A DNA stretch of 27,785 nucleotides from CAIKAP01 sp964574605 (lineage in GTDB: Bacteria; Verrucomicrobiota; Verrucomicrobiia; Palsa-1439). The stretch is from positions 1-27,785 of the forward strand of contig CAZNOK010000045.1 of assembly GCA_964574605.1 (NCBI GenBank). The letters run 5' to 3'. This document shows positions 7,901-15,250 of the stretch, one piece after another. Position 1 is the first letter of the stretch; the number at the start of each line of letters is the position of its first letter. The notes beneath the pieces were generated by a model. That model was not told where the DNA came from. It did not search any database and saw nothing but the letters and a program-made list of their open reading frames with translations. Position numbers and translations under genes: made by a program.

Positions 7901-8823
7901 CGGATGGAACACAACAGTGGACAGCGCAGATCGGTTGCCAGTTGAACGATGTCACCACGGCCGACCTTGACCGGGATGGGAACGACGAAATCATTCTGGC
8001 GCGGCAGGATTGTTACGTCGGCGTCCTCGACAACACAGGCAAGGAACTTTGGAAGCAGCAACTCAAGTATTACCGCCGCCCAGCCTACGTCAATCTGGTC
8101 CGGACCGGCGACCTTGACGGCGACGGCGTTCCTGAGGTTATTGCCGGCGCGGAAAACTGGCGGTTCTATGCGTTCAAAGCCGATGGCACGCCGCTCTGGA
8201 ATTACGAGAGCGTGCATCCCTCGCGCTCCGGCGCGGTGGCCGATCTCGACGGCGACGGCAAGGCGGAAGTCATGTGCGGCACGCATTATTACTCGGTGCC
8301 GGCACTCCGGGGCGATGGCACTCGGTTGTGGGCGTACTCGCACGGTCCCATCGCATACGATGTGACGACCGGCAGCTTCGATGGCAACAAGACCCGCGGC
8401 GTCATCCTCGGCAGCGGCGACGGATGCGTGCACTATCTCGCCACCAACGGCAAACTGCGCATGAAGTTCAACACCGGTGATGAGGTGAAAAATGTGCTCG
8501 CGGCAGACATTGACGCCGACGGCAAGGACGAAATCCTCGCCGGTTCGCTCAGCCACTACGTTTACTGTTTCGGCGCAGACGGCAAACGGCGCTGGGCCGC
8601 CGATCTCGGCGCCGGCGTCTCGGCGCTGACTTCCACAGGAAGACGTCTGATCGTGGCTGGAACATTGAATGGCAAGGTTGTGGTGCTGGACGGCAGCGGG
8701 TCTGTCATTGCGAGTTCCTCGATGACCGGCCGGATAATGGATTTGCTGTCTGATGGCCCGACAGTCGTCGCCGCCACCGAAGATGGCCGTCTCTGCCGTG
8801 TGTCTGTTGACAACACACGGTAG
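4909..8823 (+). CDS. Secreted heparinase II/III-type lyase-like protein with C-terminal propeller
   Basis: The ATG at 4909 follows AAAAGG at 8 bases and gives a signal peptide (MKPLITLCIATVSL...). Of 1304 residues, about 25-200 resemble a carbohydrate-binding jelly roll. Residues 205-330 resemble the GH67 alpha-glucuronidase N-terminal domain seen in many glycan enzymes. Residues 340-660 are helical with aromatic motifs FNHQT (496-500) and NGYQWLSNGH (547-556), like an alpha/alpha toroid. Residues 690-940 look like the heparinase II/III beta sandwich, with GGHKHLDGN (His708, His710) and YHN (739-741). From about 960 to the end are seven or eight propeller blades of the type LFALKPDGTQQW, several with Ca-binding-like DLDGDG loops. 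The likely role is extracellular uronic-acid polysaccharide cleavage. Substrate and actual lyase activity are unproven, and loss of activity is possible. Confidence 0.7.
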   Translation: MKPLITLCIATVSLTGFAVVTEQPLLPLNSVHGVQQTWTTNTIRTLEVVRGEGNTTDGNGAIRFGAVAKDKPGSQYFGIMIPLPQPVNLDELRLVFDARCETPDIVGRFYFRAYNRGEKKPAWSFTGQPFKRKDWLTISLQRGMGANGVNWEPSMVQERKATAVDRIELVIGTHTAKATVSVCVDNLRTAPALTAVAGLQAPKKLIRDTILVQNRQARAVVLHPDSPAGREAATVIVEAIHKRTGVTLPARPGTSADRQPSQTAILLGNVDTNPAMLLFYARYLTPADVVCPGAGGALVHTVFNPFGKGVNAIVVGSSDNDGLMKAAGLFADAVGQQPQGADLVLPRLFTAKYGEAFLKRFSWAGKAPSAKRLQDGLKDAQQRLDKGAHTSLAGLLQTIALRYLLTGHDVEAKLFVAVWDLYAKSAVADARKYGGAWGFDSDFPSSHVVAGWDVIEHDPVLTDEERLRVTKAMARWLTEAVIPKCAGAVNSTRVLFNHQTFPALGALFAGLYFTSDYDTIEGRTWLDMADQIFKRQAGYFKSHEDCNGYQWLSNGHLMRYAVARPDFTVFVNGNAKRITDYCIGTMDNLGYQVPYGDTGTWKCWNSEMVCLDIFSFITNDPSTLWAGAFKRQVKNTAELLAFNRTGEGVKPDRFNGVRVWPLEPAYYSTFPAEGQPPLEKCFDKITFREAMDPQAAYLLLDGLSNGGHKHLDGNSLPRLTQFDRIWLADNDYFKAQVKYHNSLLVFKDGESSPIPQYCELLGAGETSRYGFSRTRMANYTGVDWDRAVVWLKTEKAFVVLDRIVPREKGRYQLRSLWHGVGAAEISGNGMLLTQKGPSLRIDLAPGPDLTLHNDTALGENWRGYPHAEPVVRSLNAIASVDLDAGEPYLFATALHGKPDGTVTPWQVLPLTGADGALVKTDTGNIGILLKSDASVIVTDGTGLTTRKPKAMIAAGAAAKPLKIVWEQRLPASNITRIAAGKSNILVATREGTLFALKPDGTQQWTAQIGCQLNDVTTADLDRDGNDEIILARQDCYVGVLDNTGKELWKQQLKYYRRPAYVNLVRTGDLDGDGVPEVIAGAENWRFYAFKADGTPLWNYESVHPSRSGAVADLDGDGKAEVMCGTHYYSVPALRGDGTRLWAYSHGPIAYDVTTGSFDGNKTRGVILGSGDGCVHYLATNGKLRMKFNTGDEVKNVLAADIDADGKDEILAGSLSHYVYCFGADGKRRWAADLGAGVSALTSTGRRLIVAGTLNGKVVVLDGSGSVIASSSMTGRIMDLLSDGPTVVAATEDGRLCRVSVDNTR

Positions 8824-8829
8824 TCACAA

Positions 8830-10008
8830 TCAAAAAGAGGAAATGCGTTCGAGAATGACGGCCATGCCTTGGCCGCCACCGACGCAGAGGGTTGCAAGCC
8901 CGAAACGCAATCCTCGTTCGGACATGATGTGAAGCAGCGTCACAATGATTCGCGCGCCGCTTGCCCCAACTGGATGTCCCAGCGCGATGGCGCCGCCGTT
9001 CAGGTTCACTCGTGCGGGGTCGAGTCCCAACTGGTTGATGACAGCGAGTGACTGTGCGGCAAACGCCTCGTTGAGTTCGATCACGTCAATGTCGGCAAGC
9101 TTCAGTTTGGCCTTGGCCAATGCGGCTTTGGTCGCGGGCACGGGACCCAAACCCATCCGGCCGGGTTCGATTCCCGCGGAAGCGTAGCTCAGGATTCTTG
9201 CCATCGGCTTTACGCCGCGGCGCTTGGCTTCCTCTGCCGAAAGCAGCAGCATCGCCGCCGCGCCGTCATTGATGCCGGAAGAGTTTCCGGCCGTGACTGT
9301 GCCGTGTTCGTCGAAAGCTGGCTTGAGTTTCGAAAGCGCTTCGACAGTCGTGTCGGGTCTGACGAACTCATCGGCGTTGAAGAAAATGGGAGCCTTACCC
9401 TTCTGCGGAATCTGGACCGGAACAATTTCGGCGGCGAACTGTGCGCGCGCCGCTTTCTTTTGCGACTCCGCTGCAAAAGCATCCTGCTCGGCTCGGCTTA
9501 TCTTGAATTCGTTCGCCAGATTCTCGGCAGTCAATCCCATGTGTCCGTTGCCGCAGGAGTCCAACAGCGCGTCGCGCAGAACGCAGTCGAGCACCTCGCC
9601 CTCGCCGAGGCGATAGCCCCATCGCGCTTTGGGAAGGAGAAACGGCGCTGCGCTCATATTCTCCATGCCGCCGGCCAAAACAATGTCGTTTTCGCCGGAC
9701 GCGATTGAGGCGGCGGCCAGCGTGACGGCCTTCATTCCCGAGGCGCACACTTTGTTGACGGTGTAAGCGGGAACGGCAATCGGAATGCCGGCGGCGAGCG
9801 ATACTTGCCGCGCGGTGTTCGCGCCGGTGCCGGCTTGCAGCACGTGCCCCATGATGACTTCGTCCACGTCCTCGGCTGGAACCGCAGCGCGTCTCATGGC
9901 CTCTCGCGCCACTACTACGCCGAGTTCCGTCACCGGCACGGATGTCAGTGTGCCGCCAAACTTGCCAATAGCCGTCCGCACCGCGCCTGCGATGATGACT
10001 TCGCGCAT
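8830..10008 (-). CDS. atoB: Acetyl-CoA acetyltransferase (thiolase)
   Basis: This 392-residue thiolase interconverts acetoacetyl-CoA and two acetyl-CoA. All catalytic elements are present: nucleophile Cys88 in NKVCASGMKAV, His345 in GGAIALGHPVGASG and Cys375 in LCVGGGQGMA. The N-terminus MREVIIAGAVRTAIGKFGG is typical of AtoB/PhaA. I start it at the ATG at 10008, because AGGAAGG lies 8 bases upstream of it but touches the alternative GTG at 10017. It is the last gene of a five-gene operon and begins 5 bases after the CoA-transferase beta gene. Its stop faces the lyase-like gene with a 6-base gap and no visible terminator. The operon order suggests breakdown of C4 units, but the reaction is reversible and could also supply them. 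Confidence 0.93.
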   Translation of the reverse strand: MREVIIAGAVRTAIGKFGGTLTSVPVTELGVVVAREAMRRAAVPAEDVDEVIMGHVLQAGTGANTARQVSLAAGIPIAVPAYTVNKVCASGMKAVTLAAASIASGENDIVLAGGMENMSAAPFLLPKARWGYRLGEGEVLDCVLRDALLDSCGNGHMGLTAENLANEFKISRAEQDAFAAESQKKAARAQFAAEIVPVQIPQKGKAPIFFNADEFVRPDTTVEALSKLKPAFDEHGTVTAGNSSGINDGAAAMLLLSAEEAKRRGVKPMARILSYASAGIEPGRMGLGPVPATKAALAKAKLKLADIDVIELNEAFAAQSLAVINQLGLDPARVNLNGGAIALGHPVGASGARIIVTLLHIMSERGLRFGLATLCVGGGQGMAVILERISSF

Positions 10009-10013
10009 GATGT

Positions 10014-10781
10014 TCACCTTCCTATGATATAGCGGTACGGGTCAACCTGTTCTCTCAGGATGCGCAACTCTTCCTCCGACGGGGGTTCTGTCTCCGTGAT
10101 CCGAGGCGCTTTCATCAACTTGAATTCCGTGTTCTCTTGGACCCGTTCAAACGTCACGCCGGGGTGCAGGCTCTCGACCCGCATTCGCTTCGTCGTTTCG
10201 TCAAACCCCATGACAGCGATGTCCGTGATGACCTTGTACGGCCCGGCGTTTTCTGGAAGGCCGGCGGCTTCGCGCGCACCGGGACCGGTCAGGTAACCGG
10301 GCGAAGTGACGAAATCGAGTTTCTCGACGAAACGCCGTTTGTCGTGCTGTGTCATGACCATAGTCCGCCAGCAGAAGCTGGCAAAATCATTCGCGCCGCC
10401 GCTGCCGGGAAAACGCACAGACGGCTTGGCGTAATCACCGACAATGGTTGAGTTGAGGTTTCCGTAGGCGTCAATCTGCGCGCCGCCGAGAAATGTGTAA
10501 TCCACCATGCCCCGCGCGCAGGCGTCGAGGACGTCGTTCATGCTGGTGGCCATGAGACCTTTGTGAAACGTTCGTGAATCGCCGACGGAGATCGGCATCG
10601 AGGGCAGCAACGGCGCGAGGCCACCGGCCTCGAACACGATAAACAGTTCTGGCGCGTGCGTCTTTTGCGCGAGCATGGCGGCGGCGCAGGGCGCGCCGGT
10701 GCCGACGCCGACGGTTGAGCCGTTCTCCAGCAGCCGCGCGGCCACGCAGATCATCAATTCGAGTGCGTTGTATTGTGCCAT
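10014..10781 (-). CDS. CoA-transferase family I, beta subunit (GctB-like)
   Basis: This 255-residue protein resembles glutaconate CoA-transferase subunit B. VGVGTGAPCAAAMLA is followed by IVFEAGGLAP, where Glu51 sits at the position of the CoA-carrying glutamate of class I transferases. MVDYTFLGGAQIDAYGNLN and SGGANDFAS are further class motifs. The true start is the ATG at 10781, 4 bases after the alpha-subunit stop and preceded by AAGGTG; a longer reading frame runs back into the alpha gene. With the alpha subunit it should move CoA between a donor and a carboxylic acid. The surrounding genes point to acetoacetate or a related short acid, but the subunits are GctAB-sized, not the roughly 230-residue ScoAB/AtoDA type, so the substrate is open. 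Confidence 0.85.
   Translation of the reverse strand: MAQYNALELMICVAARLLENGSTVGVGTGAPCAAAMLAQKTHAPELFIVFEAGGLAPLLPSMPISVGDSRTFHKGLMATSMNDVLDACARGMVDYTFLGGAQIDAYGNLNSTIVGDYAKPSVRFPGSGGANDFASFCWRTMVMTQHDKRRFVEKLDFVTSPGYLTGPGAREAAGLPENAGPYKVITDIAVMGFDETTKRMRVESLHPGVTFERVQENTEFKLMKAPRITETEPPSEEELRILREQVDPYRYIIGR
10017..10023 (-). promoter_or_regulatory. Ribosome binding site deciding the thiolase start
   Basis: AGGAAGG on the minus strand lies 8 bases upstream of the ATG at 10008. It abuts the GTG at 10017, so the internal ATG is the better start. Confidence 0.65.
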
Positions 10782-10785
10782 GGTC

Positions 10786-11769
10786 TTACACCTTGAGTTC
10801 GAGGTCGCGGAGTTTCCGCATCTTCTCCGCGCCACCGCAAAGTTGCAGGTAACTTTCAAAGTCCGGCACGTCGTAGATGTATTTCTTCAGGAATGTCTTG
10901 AAAGTCGCTTCGTCCTTCTCCGCCTGAAGCCACTCGCGAAGGTGGGCCTCATCGGAGAAATACTCGCCCGGCATGTTGCCCGGATACGAGCCATACGGAA
11001 CCTTGCAGACGGCATCCACGCAGAACGATGGAATCATCGTCAAGTGCGGCGCACTGCGGATGTCGTCGTTGCTGATGATGCGCTCCGTGGTAATGATGAG
11101 CCGTTTCGATGCCCGTGCCAGTTCGCAGTCGGCCACGGTGATCCCCTTGATCCGGCAGTTGCCGTAGCAGTCACTCTCGTGCACGTGAATGACGGAAACA
11201 TCCGGCGACAACGCCGGCAACGCGACATATTTTTTCCCGGTGAACGGGCAGATGATTTCCTTGGCCGCGCTGTAGCGAAAGGTATCCGTGCCTCTCATGT
11301 TTCGGCAGGGCATGAACGACACGCCCGCGGCGGCGGCACGGAGTCGAACAGCGAGCGCGTAGTTGGTCCACTCGGCGACTTCCACGGCGCCGCTCTGCAT
11401 CACGCGACGGGCGTGAGGCGACAAGCCGCGGGCTTCGAGGCCGACGATGTAGGCGGCATCCACGCGAGCGAGCAGTTTCTCGCCGTCCGTGTTTCCGGCG
11501 GCGAGAATCTGGAAATCATGCGTGGCCGTGTGGCCGGCAAAACTGAGGTTGCGTTTCTTCTGCCGCAGGATTTCGTGAAGCGCGGCGGTGGCGATCCTGT
11601 TTGTTCCAAATCCGCCGGAGCCGAGATAGTCGCCGTCCTTCACGAACCGCGACACGGCTTCCTTGACCGTCATGGTCTTATCGGTGAGCGAGCGTTCCTT
11701 CTTGCGGAAGAAGGCGCGCGCCACATCTGGATCGGGATTGGCAAAGAGGGGGCCGGTGCCGGATGTCAT
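10786..11769 (-). CDS. CoA-transferase family I, alpha subunit (GctA-like)
   Basis: This 327-residue protein matches the glutaconate CoA-transferase A type: VKDGDYLGSGGFGTNR near the N-terminus, SFMPCRNMRGTD, PALSPDVSVIHVHESD and ERIISNDDIR, then SFCVDAVCKVPYGSYPG. It has about 30 extra N-terminal residues, and a start at Met33 is possible. GAAAGGAGAATA precedes the ATG at 11769, which supports that start. The A of this ATG is the last base of the upstream TAA stop (TAATG), so the two genes are translationally coupled. It forms a heterooligomer with the beta subunit encoded next. IpdAB-like ring-opening hydrolases share this fold and are an alternative function, though nothing steroid-related is nearby. 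Confidence 0.85.
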   Translation of the reverse strand: MTSGTGPLFANPDPDVARAFFRKKERSLTDKTMTVKEAVSRFVKDGDYLGSGGFGTNRIATAALHEILRQKKRNLSFAGHTATHDFQILAAGNTDGEKLLARVDAAYIVGLEARGLSPHARRVMQSGAVEVAEWTNYALAVRLRAAAAGVSFMPCRNMRGTDTFRYSAAKEIICPFTGKKYVALPALSPDVSVIHVHESDCYGNCRIKGITVADCELARASKRLIITTERIISNDDIRSAPHLTMIPSFCVDAVCKVPYGSYPGNMPGEYFSDEAHLREWLQAEKDEATFKTFLKKYIYDVPDFESYLQLCGGAEKMRKLRDLELKV

Positions 11770-12599
11770 TATTCTCCTTTCAGTATTTCTTGGAACTTCA
11801 ACAGAACTCGGTTTCTGCGCGCAATGATTTCCTTCAGTTCGGTTGGAGAATAGTTGTAGAAGCCCTTGCCCGACTTCGCGCCGAGCCTGCCTTGTTTCAC
11901 CAGTTGCTCCAGCACTTTGACCGGCTTGGTGTCGGATGCGAGGTCCTTGAACAGGTAACGGCTGATGTTTCGGAACACATCCAGCCCGCCAAGGTCCGCT
12001 GTGCGCAGGGGACCGATGAGAGCGTACCGAAGTCCCGGTCCGGCGGTCATCGCCGTGTCAATGTCCTCCGCCGATGCAATCCCGCGCGACAGCAGGTGAA
12101 GCGCCTCGCGCATGACGGCGAACTGGAGCCGGTTGCCGACGATGCCGGGGATGTCGTGCCGCACGAGGATGGGGCGTTTGCCGAGTCTCCGGCACACATC
12201 CATCAGGAACTTTGCCGTTGAGTCCGCCGTCTTCCGTCCCTTCGTCACTTCCACGAGAGGAATGATTGCAGGCGGATTCCAAAAATGGAGTCCGGCGACC
12301 AGCTTCGGTCGCGTAGTAGCCGCCGCGATGCGCGTGATTGAAAGCCCGGAAGTGTTCGAGGCAAGCACGGCAGTCTTGGGGCACAACTCATCGAATTGAC
12401 GGCACAACTTTCGCTTCAGCGCCATCTCTTCAAAAACGGCTTCGATGAGAAGTTGTGTTCCCTTGCAGGCCGCCGCGAGGTCATCGCCTTTGTCTATAAG
12501 ACGAACTTTGCACCCGACGCGGCCAAACTCACCGGCGATCCCGGCGCCCATTGTCCCCGCGCCGACGACCGTCACGTGTAATAGTTCGCTGGCTTTCAT
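11769..12599 (-). CDS. 3-hydroxyacyl-CoA dehydrogenase (3-hydroxybutyryl-CoA type), shortened Rossmann domain
   Basis: This 276-residue NAD-dependent dehydrogenase should interconvert (S)-3-hydroxybutyryl-CoA and acetoacetyl-CoA. It shows VVGAGTMGAGIA at 11-22, SNTS at 81-84, catalytic His105 in GLHFWNPP, and the C-terminal helical domain (DIPGIVGNRLQ ... SGKGFYNYS). Between the second strand (VRLID, 32-36) and LLIEAV (50-55) only about 13 residues are present. The family normally has about 45 more there, a helical hairpin and one strand, so this copy has an unusually small cofactor domain. The ATG at 12599 overlaps the upstream TGA as ATGA. An ATG at 12611 is possible but leaves no spacing from the GGAGG. 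The total length stays near normal because of a longer C-terminus. Confidence 0.88.
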   Translation of the reverse strand: MKASELLHVTVVGAGTMGAGIAGEFGRVGCKVRLIDKGDDLAAACKGTQLLIEAVFEEMALKRKLCRQFDELCPKTAVLASNTSGLSITRIAAATTRPKLVAGLHFWNPPAIIPLVEVTKGRKTADSTAKFLMDVCRRLGKRPILVRHDIPGIVGNRLQFAVMREALHLLSRGIASAEDIDTAMTAGPGLRYALIGPLRTADLGGLDVFRNISRYLFKDLASDTKPVKVLEQLVKQGRLGAKSGKGFYNYSPTELKEIIARRNRVLLKFQEILKGE

Positions 12600-13312
12600 T
12601 GCGCTGTCCATCCTCCATCAATTGCAATCGCCTGGCCGGTAATGTTCCGGGCCATGTCGCTCATCAGGAACTCGACTGTCGCTGCGATTTCCTCGACCGT
12701 GACGAACGCATGTTTCGGCATCGGTTGCAGCATGATCTTGTTGATCACTTCGTCCTCGGAAATCCCGTGCGCCGTCGCCTGGTTCTTGATCTGCGCGTCA
12801 ACCAACGGCGTCCTGACGTAGGACGGGCAAATCGTGTTGATGGTGATGTCGGTGTCCGCCGTTTCGAGCGCGACCACCTTCGAGAAACCGACCAGCGCAT
12901 GCTTGGCGGCGACGTAGGCGGTCTTATACGCCGAGGCGACCATCGAATGGATCGAGCCGATGTTGATGATCCGGCCGAAACCGTTCTTCCGCATCTGTGG
13001 CAGCACCGCGCGGGTCATCAGGCAGGCGCCTTTCAGGATGACGTCCACGACCGCATCCCATTTCTCTTGTGGGAACTCTTCAAGCCGCGCGACGTGTTGG
13101 ATGCCGGCGTTGTTGATGAGCACGTCAATTCGCCGTGGTGCAATCTCCCGCATGAACCTTTCAACATCCGGCTCCGAAGTCACGTCCAACACGCGCGTCG
13201 TTTGGGGGTTCAAGTCAACGGCCACAATGGTGTGTCCTTTTGCCGCCAAGTTCAGCGACAGCCCCCGTCCGATCCCGCTGCCCGCTCCGGTTATCAGAAT
13301 GGTCCTCGTCAT
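12596..13312 (-). CDS. bdhA: D-3-hydroxybutyrate dehydrogenase (SDR family)
   Basis: This 238-residue short-chain dehydrogenase oxidises (R)-3-hydroxybutyrate to acetoacetate with NAD. It has TGAGSGIG at 8-15, NNAG at 67-70, Ser120 and YVAAK (Tyr133, Lys137). BDH-specific stretches are clear: IQHVARLEEFP, SYVRTPLVDAQI, FVTVEEIAA and the C-terminal ITGQAIAIDGGWTAQ. The region after the second strand (VDLN) is about 20 residues shorter than in typical BDH. It is the first gene of the operon and overlaps the next gene by 4 bases. Its product acetoacetate is the expected acceptor for the CoA-transferase encoded downstream. No Shine-Dalgarno is visible before the ATG and a possible promoter lies very close, so the transcript may be leaderless. 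Confidence 0.9.
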   Translation of the reverse strand: MTRTILITGAGSGIGRGLSLNLAAKGHTIVAVDLNPQTTRVLDVTSEPDVERFMREIAPRRIDVLINNAGIQHVARLEEFPQEKWDAVVDVILKGACLMTRAVLPQMRKNGFGRIINIGSIHSMVASAYKTAYVAAKHALVGFSKVVALETADTDITINTICPSYVRTPLVDAQIKNQATAHGISEDEVINKIMLQPMPKHAFVTVEEIAATVEFLMSDMARNITGQAIAIDGGWTAQ

Positions 13313-13321
13313 TCGCCGGTG

Positions 13322-13349
13322 AGTATAGGATTCGATCGCGGGAGAGCAA
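13322..13349 (-). promoter_or_regulatory. Possible promoter of the ketone-body operon
   Basis: On the minus strand TTGCTC (13349-13344) and TATACT (13327-13322) are separated by 16 bases and point to bdhA, whose ATG is only 9 bases beyond the -10 box. Transcription would start just before or at the ATG, giving a leaderless message. This is a visual match only; sigma-factor preferences of the host are unknown. It lies in the 119-base divergent gap that must also serve the plus-strand gene at 13432. Confidence 0.3.
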
Positions 13350-13431
13350 CCTCAAACATGATTTCAGTGATGTGCAAGAAATTGAGGCTGGCGAATGAGA
13401 CAGATTCGCGCTATTCGGTGAGAACTACTTC

Positions 13432-15183
13432 ATGAGAACAATTTGCTTCGTCGTCGTCCTCGGCCTTGCCGCAGCCTTCGCGGCGGATTCGCGGCCCCAA
13501 TTGCACCCGACAGGTTCCGCGCTGCCTTTCACGCATCAGGGGCCGTTTATGACGACGGCGGACAGCGGCGTGTTGTGCATCCAATCAAAGGAAGCCTTGC
13601 GCAGCAACGATGACGGTCGCACGTGGAAGAGCACGCCGATGTTCGCGGAGCCAGAGAAGTTCAACGTGAGCAACGAACGCGCGCTCCTGCGAACTCGCGA
13701 GGGCGTGATCATCTCCGCTTGGATGAACGGAGTCGAACGCCGGCAGCCCAAAGGCTGGCGTTGGGGCGGCAAAGACGTGAGCTGGCGCGATTTCGTGTTG
13801 CCGACGTATGTCTGCCGCAGCGTGGATGACGGAAAGACGTGGGAGACGCCCGTGAAATTGAGCGACCCGTGGTGCGGTTGCATCCATTCGCTCATCCAGA
13901 TGCGCAGCGGGCGCATTGTGCTGGTGGGACAGGAGATCATCCCGCAATGGCGTCACGCCACGGTGATGTTCGCGTCCGATGACCTCGGGAAAACCTGGCA
14001 GCGCGGCGACATGCTCGACTACGGCATCGGCGCGCACGATCACGCAGGCTCCATCGAAGGCAGCGCGATCGAGCGCAACGACGGCTCGCTCTATTTGCTG
14101 CTGCGCACGGAGTCCGGCTGGTTGTGGGAGGCGACCTCGCGCGACGGCTTGAAATGGGAAGGCCTGAAACAATCCCAGATCCGGTCGGTGACTTGCTGCC
14201 CGCAACTCGCGCATCTTGCCGACGGACGGATCGCGCTATTGTGGAACGCGCCGCCGCGCCATCTGCCGTCAAACGGCACCAGCCGCGCGGAATTGTCGCT
14301 GGCGTTCTCGGACGACGAAGCGCGCACGTGGTCGAAGCCCGTCATTGTCGCGGCGAACTACGCGACCGGTGGCCGCGTTTCCTATCCGTATCTTTACGAG
14401 CGCAAACCCGGCGAGTTATGGATCACCACGATGCAGGGCGGTTTGCGGATGAAGATCAACGTGGCCGACCTCGCCAGCGGCGAGATTCCCGTTTTCAAAC
14501 CCGCGCCTGTCCCCGAGCCGAGACCGAACGGCATCGTTATGTTTGGCGATTCCACGACGGCTTATCGTCGCGGAGCAGTGCAGAAAGTGTATTCCGTTCG
14601 TGTGGACGAAGCCCTGCAGAGCATCGGATCGAGCCTCTCCGTCCATAACGCCGGCGTCGGCGGCAACACGACGCGCGACGCGCGCAAGCGTTTCGAACGC
14701 GACGTGCTCCGTCACAAGCCGCGCGTGGTCGTCATGCAGTTTGGCATCAACGACTCCGCCGTGGACGTGTGGAAGAAACCGCCCGCGACCGGACCGCGCG
14801 TGCCGCTGGCTGAGTACCTCGACAACCTGCGTTTCATGATCACCGCGGCGCAGAAGCACAAGGCCAAGGTCATCCTCATGACGACCAACCCGTTGCGCTG
14901 GACGCCAAAGCTCAAAGACCTGTATGGCAAGCCGCCTTACGATCCTGCCGCCGAGGATGGGTTCGACTCTCCGCACCTCGCGGCCTACAACGAAGCGTTG
15001 CGCAAACTCGCGAAGGAATTGAACGTGCCGCTCGTGGACATCCGCGCCGCCTATCCCGCTTTCGCCGCCAAGCACAAGACCAACATTGACGGCTTGCTGC
15101 TCGACGGCATCCACCCCAACGACCTCGGCCACCAACTCGTCTGCGAACTCCTCGTCGCCGCGATTCGCAACGCGCTGCGATAA
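13432..15183 (+). CDS. Secreted sialidase-fold (BNR) propeller fused to SGNH esterase
   Basis: A signal peptide (MRTICFVVVLGLAAAFA) precedes a propeller with Asp boxes SNDDGRTW, SVDDGKTW, SDDLGKTW and a degenerate SDDEARTW. The Tyr/Phe-Arg-Ile-Pro motif that supplies one catalytic arginine in true sialidases is not found, so the propeller may bind rather than cleave, or act on another sugar. From about residue 364 an SGNH/GDSL hydrolase follows: FGDSTT with Ser374, VGGNTT at 409-414, GIND with Asn440, and DGIHPN with Asp558 and His561. The esterase catalytic set is complete, so de-O-acylation of a glycan is the likely activity. It is the first of three consecutive propeller-hydrolase fusions and diverges from the ketone-body operon. 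Total length is 583 residues. Confidence 0.85.
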   Translation: MRTICFVVVLGLAAAFAADSRPQLHPTGSALPFTHQGPFMTTADSGVLCIQSKEALRSNDDGRTWKSTPMFAEPEKFNVSNERALLRTREGVIISAWMNGVERRQPKGWRWGGKDVSWRDFVLPTYVCRSVDDGKTWETPVKLSDPWCGCIHSLIQMRSGRIVLVGQEIIPQWRHATVMFASDDLGKTWQRGDMLDYGIGAHDHAGSIEGSAIERNDGSLYLLLRTESGWLWEATSRDGLKWEGLKQSQIRSVTCCPQLAHLADGRIALLWNAPPRHLPSNGTSRAELSLAFSDDEARTWSKPVIVAANYATGGRVSYPYLYERKPGELWITTMQGGLRMKINVADLASGEIPVFKPAPVPEPRPNGIVMFGDSTTAYRRGAVQKVYSVRVDEALQSIGSSLSVHNAGVGGNTTRDARKRFERDVLRHKPRVVVMQFGINDSAVDVWKKPPATGPRVPLAEYLDNLRFMITAAQKHKAKVILMTTNPLRWTPKLKDLYGKPPYDPAAEDGFDSPHLAAYNEALRKLAKELNVPLVDIRAAYPAFAAKHKTNIDGLLLDGIHPNDLGHQLVCELLVAAIRNALR

Positions 15184-15250
15184 CGCCCGGAACAGAACCG
15201 GAACATTTCCATTGCCGGCGACTCACACGCGAGCGTAGCTTATCAGGCAA

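Noticed and set aside
8824..8829. Terminator between the convergent lyase-like and thiolase genes
   Set aside because: The gap is 6 bases and no hairpin is visible across it.
10675..11853. 392-residue plus-strand open frame over the CoA-transferase genes
   Set aside because: It crosses two well-supported minus-strand genes and their junction, with no domain content.
13310..13397. 8-base inverted repeat (CATTCGCC at 13310-13317, GGCGAATG at 13390-13397) as an operator
   Set aside because: The arms are 72 bases apart and one includes the bdhA start codon; chance is a sufficient explanation.
12551..13435. 294-residue plus-strand open frame over bdhA
   Set aside because: It is antisense to a textbook 3-hydroxybutyrate dehydrogenase.
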